Below, one piece after another: positions 40,140-48,507 of a stretch of 64,000 nucleotides of DNA. Under the pieces are notes generated by a model. That model saw only the letters and a program-made list of their open reading frames with translations. It made no database searches and was not told the origin of the DNA. The DNA is from Promicromonospora soli (GTDB taxonomy: Bacteria > Actinomycetota > Actinomycetes > Actinomycetales > Cellulomonadaceae), in assembly GCF_014653785.1 (NCBI RefSeq), contig NZ_BNAS01000002.1, forward strand, positions 283,924 through 347,923, read 5' to 3'. The position numbers were made by a program, and so were the translations under genes. Within the stretch, counting starts at the first letter, position 1, and every line of letters starts with the position of its first letter.

Positions 40140-41096
40140 ATGGGTGAGCGTCGGGTCACCATGCGCGACGTGGCGAAGGCCAGCGGGGTCTCCCCCGCCA
40201 CGGTCAGCTTCGTGCTGAACAACGTCACCGAGCAGCACATCTCGCCGGCCACCCGCGATCGGGTGACCACCGCGGCGCGGGAGCTCGGCTACGTCCCGCA
40301 CGCGATCGCCAAGGCCCTGCGCGAGGGCACGTCACGGATCGTCCTGCTGGCTCTGCCCGCGGGCATCCGGGGCCCCGGGCTCGACGCCTATACCCGCGGG
40401 CTCGACGACGAGCTCGCACGGCACGGCCACGTGCTCCTGGTGCGGCACGGGTCCTCGCTCCACGGAACGCTGGCCTCGGTCATCGCCACGGTCTCGCCCC
40501 GCGCGGTCATCGACCTGTCCGGGCTGTACCGCGAGGCGGCCGATGGCCCCGCGGCCGAGCCGGTGACCTCGAACGACGGCGGCTGGATCGACGGCCTCGC
40601 GGCACACACCCTGGTCCAGCTGCGCCACCTGACTCGTGCCGGTCACACGTCCATCGCGGTCGCGCTGCCCCCCGACGACTCGGGCTGGGCGCGACTGGCC
40701 CGGGTGCGGCTGCACTTCGCTCGCGAGGCCGCAGCCCGGATCGGGCTGGCGGAGCCACCGACGCTCACGATCCCGGAAGACGCGGCGGAAGCCGCCCGGG
40801 CGGTACGGGACTTCCGGCGGGAGTTCCCGTCGGTGAGCGCGGTTGCGGCATTCGACGACGCGGTGGCCATGCACCTGCTCTCGGTGCTGCACGGGCTCGA
40901 CGTCGCCGTGCCCGGCCAGCTCGCCGTGATCGGTTTCGACGCGGTGGAGTACGGCTCGTTCGCCACGCCGGCCCTCACGAGCGTGCACATCGATGCCCAG
41001 TCCTACGGCCAGCGGGCCGCGCGCACCGTTCTCGGCCTCGAACCGCCGTCCGAGCCCCCCGCGCCAGCGACAGTCATCGTGCGCGAGTCGGTGTGA
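40140..41096 (+). CDS. LacI-family transcriptional regulator
   Basis: A 318-residue regulator. Residues ~5-55 are the LacI helix-turn-helix (VTMRDVAKASGVSPATVSFV) with the hinge helix (PHAIAKALREG). The rest is the periplasmic-binding-protein-like sensor (AVIGFDAVEYGSFATPALTSV). The start at 40140 has GGAGGAGG just upstream. It likely represses the divergent dehydrogenase and itself through the palindrome at 40094-40109. Confidence 0.88.
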   Translation: MGERRVTMRDVAKASGVSPATVSFVLNNVTEQHISPATRDRVTTAARELGYVPHAIAKALREGTSRIVLLALPAGIRGPGLDAYTRGLDDELARHGHVLLVRHGSSLHGTLASVIATVSPRAVIDLSGLYREAADGPAAEPVTSNDGGWIDGLAAHTLVQLRHLTRAGHTSIAVALPPDDSGWARLARVRLHFAREAAARIGLAEPPTLTIPEDAAEAARAVRDFRREFPSVSAVAAFDDAVAMHLLSVLHGLDVAVPGQLAVIGFDAVEYGSFATPALTSVHIDAQSYGQRAARTVLGLEPPSEPPAPATVIVRESV

Positions 41097-41101
41097 CGCC
41101 A

Positions 41102-41157
41102 CCCCGGGTGGTCGACCTTGTCGAGACCCGGGTCTCGACCAGGTCGACCACCCGGGG
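41102..41157. repeat. 56-bp palindrome with no loop
   Basis: The two 28-base halves (41102-41129 and 41130-41157) are complementary except at one position and meet at CCCGGG. It lies 6 bases after the LacI stop and can form a cruciform or strong terminator. Confidence 0.75.
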
Positions 41158-41221
41158 GAGCAGCGGGGGAATTCCGGCCCGAGGCCTGTGATCCAGGCGC
41201 TCGACCCGTCATCATGGGCGC

Positions 41222-41767
41222 ATGCTCTCGAGTAAAGGCAGGTCCGGCGCGGGCACGTCCCAGGACCATGGCGCCACCGGCAAGGGTGCCGAAGACGCGG
41301 TCCGGGACGACGGGGCCGGCCCGACGCCGTTCGAGGGCCTGGAACGCGAGCTCCGCCTGGTGATCCGCCGTGCGCAGTCCAGCGGGGCGTCCATCGCGCG
41401 GCGGGTGCACCCCGAGCTGGACGCCAGCGCCTACCCGCTGCTGGCGCACATCGCCGAACGGCCGGGCGCGCGCGGCTCCGACCTTGCCACCTTCTTCGGC
41501 GTCGGGCGCGCCACCGTGTCGCGACAGCTCAGCCGCCTGGTCGAGCTCGGGCTCGTCGAGCGCACCGTCGACCCCGACGACAGCCGCGGGCAGCGCATCA
41601 CCCTGACGCCCGACGGCAGTGCCCGCTTCGAGCGGGCCCGCACCAGCCGGGTCGCCATGCTGGAGGGAGCGCTGGCGACCTGGGACCCCGAAGACGTCGC
41701 CCAGCTCGCCCGGCTCCTCAACCGCTACTCGTCGGACATCGTGGCCTGGAAGCAGAACGGGCGCTGA
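41222..41767 (+). CDS. MarR-family regulator
   Basis: A 181-residue winged-helix protein. The recognition region is GARGSDLATFFGVGRATVSRQ and the wing is TVDPDDSRGQRITLTPDG. The first ~38 residues are a low-complexity extension. Its target is not evident: the neighbours are a LacI gene on one side and convergent msrB on the other. Confidence 0.85.
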   Translation: MLSSKGRSGAGTSQDHGATGKGAEDAVRDDGAGPTPFEGLERELRLVIRRAQSSGASIARRVHPELDASAYPLLAHIAERPGARGSDLATFFGVGRATVSRQLSRLVELGLVERTVDPDDSRGQRITLTPDGSARFERARTSRVAMLEGALATWDPEDVAQLARLLNRYSSDIVAWKQNGR

Positions 41768-41783
41768 ACCGGCCCGCTCGTCG

Positions 41784-42182
41784 TCACTTCTCCTCGAACG
41801 TGAGGCTCACCGAGTTCATGCAGAACCGGTCGCCCGTGGGAGTCTGCGGCGCGTCGTCGAAGACGTGCCCCAGGTGGGACCCGCAGTTCGCGCAGCGCAC
41901 CTCGGTGCGCACCATGCCGACCGAACGGTCCTCGATCAGCTCGACGGCGTCACCCGCGAGCGGGCTGTAGAACGACGGCCACCCGCAGTGCGAGTCGAAC
42001 TTGGTGTCCGACCGGAACAGCTCCGCATCGCACGCTCGACACCGGTACACGCCGGTGCGCTGCTCCTCGAGCAGCTCACCTGTCCACGGCCGCTCCGTAC
42101 CCGCCTGGCGCAGCACCGCGTACTCCTGGGACGAGAGCTGCTCGCGCCACTCCTGGTCAGACTTGGAAACCTTGTAAGTCAT
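41784..42182 (-). CDS. msrB: Peptide-methionine (R)-S-oxide reductase
   Basis: A 132-residue MsrB that repairs oxidised methionine in proteins. The zinc cysteines are C48/C51 (CRAC) and C97/C100 (CANC); the catalytic Cys is C121 in DRFCMNSVSL. HCGWPSFYSP is the family signature. The ATG at 42182 has GGAGG; 17 extra upstream codons are not used. It may be read independently of the helicase gene, whose terminator lies upstream. Confidence 0.93.
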   Translation of the reverse strand: MTYKVSKSDQEWREQLSSQEYAVLRQAGTERPWTGELLEEQRTGVYRCRACDAELFRSDTKFDSHCGWPSFYSPLAGDAVELIEDRSVGMVRTEVRCANCGSHLGHVFDDAPQTPTGDRFCMNSVSLTFEEK

Positions 42183-42241
42183 CTCGACACCTCCGCGCTT
42201 ACCAACCTTCCGCTGACCCCCAGTGTTCCCCACGCTGTCCC

Positions 42242-42293
42242 GAGCACGCGAGAGCCCCCGGCCCTGACGGGACCGGGGGCTCTCGCTCGTGCT
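42242..42293 (-). terminator. Terminator of the DEAD-box helicase gene
   Basis: A GC-rich stem with arms containing GAGAGCCCCCGG and CCGGGGGCTCTC lies around TGACGG. It begins 9 bases after the helicase stop. Confidence 0.75.
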
Positions 42294-42301
42294 ACGAGGC
42301 G

Positions 42302-43801
42302 TCAGCTTGCGGCGGAGGCGTTCGGGTTGCCCGCGCCACGGCCACGGCCGCCACGCCGACGACGGCGGGGCGCGCCTGCACCGTCCGTCCTCGGGAAGTG
42401 GTCGGCGGCGCGCCCGCTGCCCGACGCCGGACGCGCGACCCCACGCTGTCCGGCCGCCTGGCCGCTGCCCTGGCCGCGCGCCTGGCCCTGACGGCCGCCG
42501 CCCTGGCCGTTGCTCTGGCCACCGCCCTGGCCGGAGCGCGAACGTCCGCCCTGGCTCCGGAGCTGGCCCTGGCGGCCCTGCGGCTGCGGGGCCGGCGGGA
42601 CGTACTCGACGTACGGCGCGACCTCGCCGACCAGGCTGGTCACCGTCGCGTCGCCGGGGCGGACGTCCTGAGGGCGAGCGGTGATCTTCGCCTTGCGGGT
42701 CAGGTCACGCACGTCGCCGCGCTCCTCGGGCAGCATGATCGTCACGACGTCGCCGCCGGAACCGGCTCGCGCCGTCCGCCCGGAGCGGTGCAGGTACGCC
42801 TTGTGCTCTGCGGGCGGGTCCACGTGCACCACGAGCTCGACGTCGTCCACGTGGATGCCGCGCGCGGCGATGTCGGTCGCCACCAGCACCCGCACCTCGC
42901 CGGACGAGAACGCCGCGAGGTTGCGCTCACGCGCACCCTGGCCGAGGTTGCCGTGCAGGTCGACGGCGGGCACGCCCGCGGCGGTGAGCTGCTTGGCGAG
43001 CTTCTTGGCCTGGTGCTTGGTCCGCATGAACAGCACACGCCGGCCGGTGCCCTGCGCGAGCTGGTGCACCACGTTCTTCTTCGCGTCCTTGTCGGCCACG
43101 GCGAGGATGTGGTGCGTCATCTGCGGGGGCGGCGCGGCGGCGTCGTCCACCGAGTGGGTGACCGGCTGGTGCAGGTAACGCTTGACCAGCACGTCCACGC
43201 CGTTGTCCAGCGTGGCCGAGAACAGCAGGCGCTGGGTGCGCGAGGACGTCCGGTCGAGGATGCGCTTCACACCGGGCAGGAACCCGAGGTCGGCCATGTG
43301 GTCGGCCTCGTCGAGCACGGTGATCTCGACGTCGTCGAGCGTCAGGTGCCGCTGGCCGAGCAGGTCCTCGAGCCGGCCGGGGCAGGCGATGACGATGTCG
43401 ACGCCCGCACTCAGTGCGGTGACCTGGCGCGACTGCGCAACGCCGCCGAAGATGGTGGTGGTCTTCAGGCCGAGCGCCTGCGCCAGGGGTGCGATCGACT
43501 CGTCGATCTGGTTGGCGAGCTCACGGGTGGGAGCCAGGATCAGGGCGCGGGGACGGCCCGCCGCACGGCGGGGCTGCCCGGACGCGGCGGAACGAGCGCC
43601 GGACGTCGCGAGGCGCGTCACGACCGGCAGCGCGAACGCGAGGGTCTTGCCGGAGCCGGTGCGGCCGCGGCCGAGCACGTCGCGACCGGCGAGGGAGTCC
43701 GGCAGCGATGCCGTCTGGATAGGGAACGGCGAGGTGATGCCGCGGTCCGTCAGGATGCGCAGAACGGGCGCAGGCAGACCGAGGTCGGCAAAGGTAGTCA
43801 A
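42302..43801 (-). CDS. DEAD-box RNA helicase (RhlE-like)
   Basis: A 499-residue ATP-dependent RNA helicase. Motifs are the Q motif (FPIQTASLP), I (GRGRTGSGKT), Ia (APTRELANQI), II (DEAD), III (SAT), V (ATDIAARGIHV) and VI (HRSGRTARAG). The C-terminal ~110 residues are a Gly/Gln/Arg-rich RNA-binding tail (SGQGGGQSNGQGGGRQG). It probably helps RNA remodelling or ribosome assembly, often at low temperature. Confidence 0.93.
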   Translation of the reverse strand: MTTFADLGLPAPVLRILTDRGITSPFPIQTASLPDSLAGRDVLGRGRTGSGKTLAFALPVVTRLATSGARSAASGQPRRAAGRPRALILAPTRELANQIDESIAPLAQALGLKTTTIFGGVAQSRQVTALSAGVDIVIACPGRLEDLLGQRHLTLDDVEITVLDEADHMADLGFLPGVKRILDRTSSRTQRLLFSATLDNGVDVLVKRYLHQPVTHSVDDAAAPPPQMTHHILAVADKDAKKNVVHQLAQGTGRRVLFMRTKHQAKKLAKQLTAAGVPAVDLHGNLGQGARERNLAAFSSGEVRVLVATDIAARGIHVDDVELVVHVDPPAEHKAYLHRSGRTARAGSGGDVVTIMLPEERGDVRDLTRKAKITARPQDVRPGDATVTSLVGEVAPYVEYVPPAPQPQGRQGQLRSQGGRSRSGQGGGQSNGQGGGRQGQARGQGSGQAAGQRGVARPASGSGRAADHFPRTDGAGAPRRRRRGGRGRGAGNPNASAAS

Positions 43802-44010
43802 AGGAGATGGGCCTCTCGGGCTCGGTGGCGGCGCGTCTCGCGCCGGTGGTCCGCCGTGCTCACACCAGGCGGCGGGGTGCTAACCCGGGCCGGGGCCACG
43901 ACGTCGGGCGGCTGAAGTCGCCCACGACCACCCACTATCTCACGTCATCGTCACCATTGGCTGCGGCGAACGTCACGTTCGGTGTGGTTCGGTGTGGTTC
44001 TATGTGGCGC

Positions 44011-44769
44011 ATGATTCCCGCAGCGACCAGCTCCGCCGGCCCGTTCGCCGCCATCGGCGACGTGCTCGGCACCATCTGGACCAACGCGGTCACCCCGGTC
44101 GACCCGCCGTCGAACCTCATGGTGCTCGGCATGTGCGCGATCGCCCTGGTGGTCGTGCTCTTCCGGCCGCTCTGGCACACGACGCGGCACGTGATCACCA
44201 TCGCTCACGAGGCGTCGCACGCCCTCGGCGCCCTGCTCACGGGCCGCAAGCTCGAGGGCATCCGGCTGCACTCCGACACCTCAGGCCTCACCGTGTCGCG
44301 CGGCAGGCCCCGCGGGCCGGGCATGGTCATCACGGCGTTCGCCGGGTACGTCGGGCCGGGCATCATCGGCCTCGGCGCGGCATGGCTCCTCAAGCTCGGC
44401 TACGCCGTCGGGCTGCTGTGGCTGCTCGTGGCGGTGCTCGCCCTGCTGCTCCTGCAGATCCGCAACTGGTTCGGCCTCTGGTCGATCCTCGTGAGCGGCA
44501 CTGCGCTCGTGTTCGTCACCTGGTTCCTGGAGCCCGAGGTGCAGAGCGCCGTCGCCTACGCCGTGACCTGGTTCCTGCTGCTCGGCGCGGTGCGCCCCGT
44601 GTTCGAGCTGCAGGTGCAGCGCTTCCGGGGACACGCCCGGACGTCGGACGCCGACATGCTCGCCCGCCTGACCGGCGTCCCCGGCCTCTTCTGGGTGGCG
44701 ATGTTCCTGCTGGTCACTCTCGGTGCGCTGACGCTGGGCGGCGCGTGGATCCTCGGAGTGGCGCTGTAG
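44011..44769 (+). CDS. M50-family membrane metallopeptidase
   Basis: A 252-residue membrane protein with about six hydrophobic segments. The zinc-binding motif HEASH is in TIAHEASHALGALLTG. It belongs to the M50B-like actinobacterial group of unknown substrate. No ribosome site is visible. An ATG at 44002 is the alternative start. A strong hairpin terminator follows. Confidence 0.8.
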   Translation: MIPAATSSAGPFAAIGDVLGTIWTNAVTPVDPPSNLMVLGMCAIALVVVLFRPLWHTTRHVITIAHEASHALGALLTGRKLEGIRLHSDTSGLTVSRGRPRGPGMVITAFAGYVGPGIIGLGAAWLLKLGYAVGLLWLLVAVLALLLLQIRNWFGLWSILVSGTALVFVTWFLEPEVQSAVAYAVTWFLLLGAVRPVFELQVQRFRGHARTSDADMLARLTGVPGLFWVAMFLLVTLGALTLGGAWILGVAL

Positions 44770-44784
44770 TTCCGGAGACAGCGA

Positions 44785-44831
44785 ACGAGCCCCCGAGAGA
44801 CCGCCTGGCCGGCGGTTTCTCGGGGGCTCGT
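44785..44831. terminator. Terminator between M50 and HesB-like genes
   Basis: Perfect or near-perfect 21-base arms (44785-44805 and 44811-44831) surround a 5-base loop. It serves the convergent genes on either side. Confidence 0.8.
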
Positions 44832-44866
44832 CGCTTGTCTCGGCACCCGCTCACGGGTGCCGGATG

Positions 44867-45151
44867 TCACGCCTTGGGCGTGAGAACGAAACCCGGACCC
44901 TCGGCACCGGGGTCGGTGTCCAGGGTCAGCGCGTCCAGAGCAGGTGCGGCCTGCGCCTCGACGAACACGTTGGTGGCACCCGAAGCATCGACGACCTGGT
45001 CGTCGGGCTGCGGCGCCGGAACCAGCGCGAGCTCGAAGTTCCCCGGCTGTCCGGAAGCCTGCGCGATGCGCAGTCCACCCTCGACCGGCACTCCAGCCTG
45101 CTGGGCGAGATCCTGGACGGCCGTACGGGCGTTGTCAGTCACGGTGAGCAC
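44867..45151 (-). CDS. HesB/IscA-like protein lacking cysteines
   Basis: A 94-residue protein with the HesB fold pattern (LTVTDNARTAVQDLAQQAG; GGLRIAQ; VFVEAQAAPALDALTLD). IscA/HesB proteins use three conserved Cys to hold an Fe-S cluster or iron, but this one has none. It therefore cannot act as a classical Fe-S carrier. The GTG at 45151 has GAGGAG 7 bases upstream and fits the domain start. Similar cysteine-free versions are common in actinobacteria; their role is unknown. Confidence 0.8.
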   Translation of the reverse strand: MLTVTDNARTAVQDLAQQAGVPVEGGLRIAQASGQPGNFELALVPAPQPDDQVVDASGATNVFVEAQAAPALDALTLDTDPGAEGPGFVLTPKA

Positions 45152-45318
45152 GTTGAGCTCCTCACATTGGTTCTCCGCGGTCCCGTCCACCGAACCAAGC
45201 CCGCACGCCCAACGCAAGCGTGAGACGCATTTAACCCGATATCTCCCACTGGCTGGGACAGCGCGTGACAGCCGCGATCAAGAGACGTATGGTGCCCCGC
45301 TCGGAGGGCTCCACCACA

Positions 45319-45348
45319 TTGCAGTACCTGACAGGTAGGCTTTCTACT
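45319..45348 (+). promoter_or_regulatory. Promoter candidate for tRNA-Lys
   Basis: TTGCAG (45319-45324) and TCTACT (45343-45348) are 18 bases apart, 25 bases before the tRNA. Confidence 0.45.
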
Positions 45349-45373
45349 CGCGCCGCCCGGACTCCGGGCACGC

Positions 45374-45446
45374 GGGCCTCTAGCTCAACTGGCAGAGCAG
45401 CGGACTTTTAATCCGCGGGTTCCGGGTTCGATCCCCGGGGGGCCCA
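45374..45446 (+). tRNA. tRNA-Lys (TTT)
   Basis: A full cloverleaf: acceptor GGGCCTC pairs with GGGGCCC, D stem GCTC/GAGC, anticodon stem GCGGA/TCCGC with loop CTTTTAA (anticodon TTT), and T stem CCGGG/CCCGG with loop TTCGATC. The discriminator is A and CC follows. Its 3' half is the integration site of the adjoining element. Confidence 0.95.
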
Positions 45447-45448
45447 CC
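45412..45448. other. attL: tRNA-Lys 3' end, copy 1
   Basis: This is the 37-bp core shared by all three copies. The match to the third copy extends three more bases to the left (from 45409). Confidence 0.9.
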
Positions 45449-45515
45449 CTGACAGCCCCGTCACCAGGCAATTTGCACCCAGCGCCTCGGCCAGATCGCT
45501 TCCGAACCACCGTAC

Positions 45516-45534
45516 GGGTGACAACGCGGGTGAC
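45516..45534. repeat. Integrase arm-type repeats, left end
   Basis: Two GGGTGAC copies start 12 bp apart (45516 and 45528) between attL and int. The same pair with the same spacing occurs near the right end at 59505, as expected for integrase arm sites. Confidence 0.55.
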
Positions 45535-45548
45535 GACGTCTCCCCCGA

Positions 45549-46733
45549 TCACGCAGCGTCCCCGTCCGTATCGGCATTCCTGGCCGGGCCTTCTTCGTTG
45601 GTCGACGCGAACAGACCATCGAGCGGACTCGTCACCTGCCCCACGATCTTGCGACCCATGTACACGTCCTGCGTCATCGACGGGCGCGCGTGTCCGAGCT
45701 GGTCAGCGATGGCCCGCGCGCTGAGCCCCTGGACGTCGAGCAGAGTCGCCACCGTTCGCCGGGCCGTGTGCGACTTGACCCAAGCAAACTCCTCGCCGCG
45801 AGCCTTCCGCAGGTCCTTCCCCGTGTTCCCGACATCCCGAAGCCCACCCTTCGCATCGGTAAACACGAGGGCGTCCGGGGCCTGGCCCACAGCACGCCGG
45901 CGCAGAATCTCCACGCACCAGATCGGCAACTGAAGCGAACGCTCAGACGTCTCGGTCTTGACAGGACTGCGCACCAGCCCCCGCCCCTTGACCCGCGTGA
46001 CCGTCCAATCGATCTGGACCACCTGCGCTTCGAGGTCAACTTCGGACCACTGCAACGCAAGCGCCTCACCGATCCGAACCCCGGTCGCCAACAGGAAACG
46101 CATCAGGTCCGGAAGGTCGCGGCGCCGGGCGAACTCGCTGCCATCGAGCATCGCAAGGAATCGGGCAGCTTCATCGATACTCAGCGCACGCGGGGCCTGC
46201 CGGCGGCCCTGTTCGAGGCGCGCAACATCTCTCACAGGGTTGTACCGAAGGACGTCCCGGCGAACGAGCATCCCGCACGTCCCGTTCAGGATCGAACGAA
46301 CCGCCTTTGCAGTCGCGAATCCCTTGCGACCACGCAGGTCAGCGATGAACTGATCGACCCGGCCAGTCGTCAGATCCGAGATGCGCGTTCGTCCGATCGT
46401 CTTGTAGATCTCAACGCGCGCGTAGCGCTCGTATTGGTCGAGCGTCGTCGGCGCACGTGAGCCATCAGCCACGAGCGTTCGATATGTCTTCAGCCACTCC
46501 CGGACCGCGACCTCCAGGAGAGTGCCCTTCTTGAAGGTCTCGCCGTCCGATGCAATGGCAGCATCGATGTTCCGTTTCGCCGTTCGCCGGGCCGCGTCCT
46601 TTGTCTTTCCGACGCCCGTGCCCTTACGTCGGCGCCCCGCGTTGTCGCGGTAGTACTGCACTGCACGCCACCCAGCCGAAACAGCCTCGTAGTAGACCTC
46701 ACCGCGCTCCCCCGGCTCCAGTCGCTGCTTCAT
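45549..46733 (-). CDS. int: Site-specific tyrosine recombinase (integrase)
   Basis: A 394-residue phage-type integrase. The SAM-like core-binding domain is at ~50-160. The catalytic domain carries Arg in LATGVRIGEAL, HTARRT (His-x-x-Arg), LGHARPSMTQ and the nucleophile Tyr in DVYMG. It lies 100 bases from attL, reading toward it, the normal AICE arrangement. The ATG at 46733 overlaps the xis stop (ATGA). It catalyses insertion at and excision from the tRNA-Lys gene. Confidence 0.95.
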   Translation of the reverse strand: MKQRLEPGERGEVYYEAVSAGWRAVQYYRDNAGRRRKGTGVGKTKDAARRTAKRNIDAAIASDGETFKKGTLLEVAVREWLKTYRTLVADGSRAPTTLDQYERYARVEIYKTIGRTRISDLTTGRVDQFIADLRGRKGFATAKAVRSILNGTCGMLVRRDVLRYNPVRDVARLEQGRRQAPRALSIDEAARFLAMLDGSEFARRRDLPDLMRFLLATGVRIGEALALQWSEVDLEAQVVQIDWTVTRVKGRGLVRSPVKTETSERSLQLPIWCVEILRRRAVGQAPDALVFTDAKGGLRDVGNTGKDLRKARGEEFAWVKSHTARRTVATLLDVQGLSARAIADQLGHARPSMTQDVYMGRKIVGQVTSPLDGLFASTNEEGPARNADTDGDAA

Positions 46734-46939
46734 GACGCCACCCCGACGGGAAGAGCCGCAACCCATGCACGCACGTCATCAGGGCGGTAGCGCACATATT
46801 TGCCGATGCGACGAGCATCAGGACCCTTGCCGGTGGACCTCCAGGCGTAGAGCGTGCCGACGGGCACACCGAGAAACGCCGAGACGTCCTGCACTGTCCA
46901 CAGGCGATCAGTGATTGGCGTTGCCTTGTCCGTAGTCAT
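46730..46939 (-). CDS. xis: Excisionase / MerR-type helix-turn-helix protein
   Basis: A 69-residue DNA-binding protein (RLWTVQDVSAFLGVPVGTLY, RRIGKYVRYRPDDVRAWV), the usual AlpA/Xis type of AICEs. It binds next to attachment sites and directs excision. It overlaps both repSA and int by 4 bases, so all three are coupled. Confidence 0.9.
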   Translation of the reverse strand: MTTDKATPITDRLWTVQDVSAFLGVPVGTLYAWRSTGKGPDARRIGKYVRYRPDDVRAWVAALPVGVAS

Positions 46940-48507
46940 CTCCCTGCCCTTCCTCCCTGTCGGTTCTGGTCGGCTTTCCACCTGGCGTATTCGCGTGCTC
47001 GAGCTGCGGCAGCCTCGGCGAGCTCCTTCTCGCCGTTGGTGGGCCAGCCGGTCCCGACGTAGGACCACGAGCCGTCGACCACGAGGGTTGTTTCGTCGTC
47101 GTCGGCCAGCAGGCGGCGTTCCAGGTCGGTCACGTCCAGGGGTTCGCCAGCGCGTTGGGCGTCTGCCTGGAGGCGGGCGAACCGTGCCCGTGCCTGCCGC
47201 AGCCGCCCGAGCGTGACGGAGTAGCGCCGGCTCTTGGTGGAGAAGTGGCCGCGGAAGCCGAGCATGTGTGCCCACTTCGCCAGCAGCCGATACGGCGACT
47301 CGATACAGGTCCCGCAGACACAGCCGTCTTCGTCCTCTTCGGGCTCCCACCCGGGCAAACGGCAGGCGGTGACGGCCCGGTCTGCCAGGCGACGGCACTC
47401 CCTGGTGAGCCGGGCCAGGTGCGGCCGGGGCGATGCCGGGTCGACGTCGGTCGACTTCGTGGCGTACTTGGCGAGGTAGCCGGCGACCTGTTCGGGCACG
47501 AGCGTGTCGGAGGTGCGGGCGTCCTCGGCAGGGCTGTCCGGTAGGCCAATGCGCACGGTCCGCGCGTCGAGCTGGGACCCGAAGGCCAGCACGCGCGGCA
47601 CGTCTGCACCATCGACCGGAGGAACGTCAACCCGCACACCACGCGCCGCCGACCCGATCAACTCAGCGAGCGTCACCCCATCCACAGGCGCCGGCGAGCC
47701 GGGACCATCGGGGCCGTCGAGGCGGACCAGGGCGTGGAAGTGGATCAGGCCGCGGGCCTGGTACTCCCCGACCTTGGCGTACTGCACCGACGCGGCACGC
47801 TTCAGCTCCGAGTCGGTCAGACCGAGGTAGCCCGCTAGGGCACGTCGGAGCGCGATCGTGAAGCGGCGCCAGAGCTCAGGGGCGTGCCACTGCCACACGA
47901 CGGCGGAGGTCCAGTCGTAGCAGTCCCAGCACAACGGCGAACCCACCGCGGTATCCGTCTCGGTGTGGGCCCCCATGCAGGACTTGGACCGGCCGTGCTC
48001 GCACACCTTGTTGCGGTCGTAGGGGCGGCACATCCCGCCGGCCTTGTGCCCGTTCTTGGCGCGGATGCCGTGGACGTGACCGAACGAGGGAGCGGTCAGG
48101 GTGGCGAACACCAAGGGGTTGTCGGCCACGGTCTCGGGCACGGTCTTGCCGCCGAGGAGCCCGGATCGGATCATCGCGAACGTGTCCCGGGCATAGACCC
48201 GGGAGCAGGCCGGGCAGACGTCCTCACGCCGGTTCCCGCACGGGCGGTACAGGAGGCCCATGGGGGCGTCATCGGAGGAGTACTGCCCGACGACCTCGCC
48301 GGTGGTGGTGTCGATCGTCATGGACGAGCCGGAGAGCTTGACCGGGTGGGAGCAGTACCCGACCGCGGCGGCAGTCTCGGAGAACGCTTCGAGGGCCCCG
48401 CGCAGGGACCGGCCCCGGGCGGACTGGGTAGCGAACCCCAGTGCACCGGGACCGACCTCCAGCGGAGCGTGATCCCCGTACCCGGGAAACGTCGGTTCGG
48501 AGTTCAT
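46936..48507 (-). CDS. repSA: RepSA-like rolling-circle replication initiator
   Basis: A 523-residue replication initiator of the pSAM2 family. It has a Cys zinc motif (RPCGNRREDVCPACSRVYA) and the HUH-type motif in GLIHFHALVRLDG, with the Tyr-containing segment EQVAGYLAKYATKS. It nicks the element's double-strand origin after excision. The start at 48507 overlaps the preceding gene (ATGA). Confidence 0.9.
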   Translation of the reverse strand: MNSEPTFPGYGDHAPLEVGPGALGFATQSARGRSLRGALEAFSETAAAVGYCSHPVKLSGSSMTIDTTTGEVVGQYSSDDAPMGLLYRPCGNRREDVCPACSRVYARDTFAMIRSGLLGGKTVPETVADNPLVFATLTAPSFGHVHGIRAKNGHKAGGMCRPYDRNKVCEHGRSKSCMGAHTETDTAVGSPLCWDCYDWTSAVVWQWHAPELWRRFTIALRRALAGYLGLTDSELKRAASVQYAKVGEYQARGLIHFHALVRLDGPDGPGSPAPVDGVTLAELIGSAARGVRVDVPPVDGADVPRVLAFGSQLDARTVRIGLPDSPAEDARTSDTLVPEQVAGYLAKYATKSTDVDPASPRPHLARLTRECRRLADRAVTACRLPGWEPEEDEDGCVCGTCIESPYRLLAKWAHMLGFRGHFSTKSRRYSVTLGRLRQARARFARLQADAQRAGEPLDVTDLERRLLADDDETTLVVDGSWSYVGTGWPTNGEKELAEAAAARAREYARWKADQNRQGGRAGR

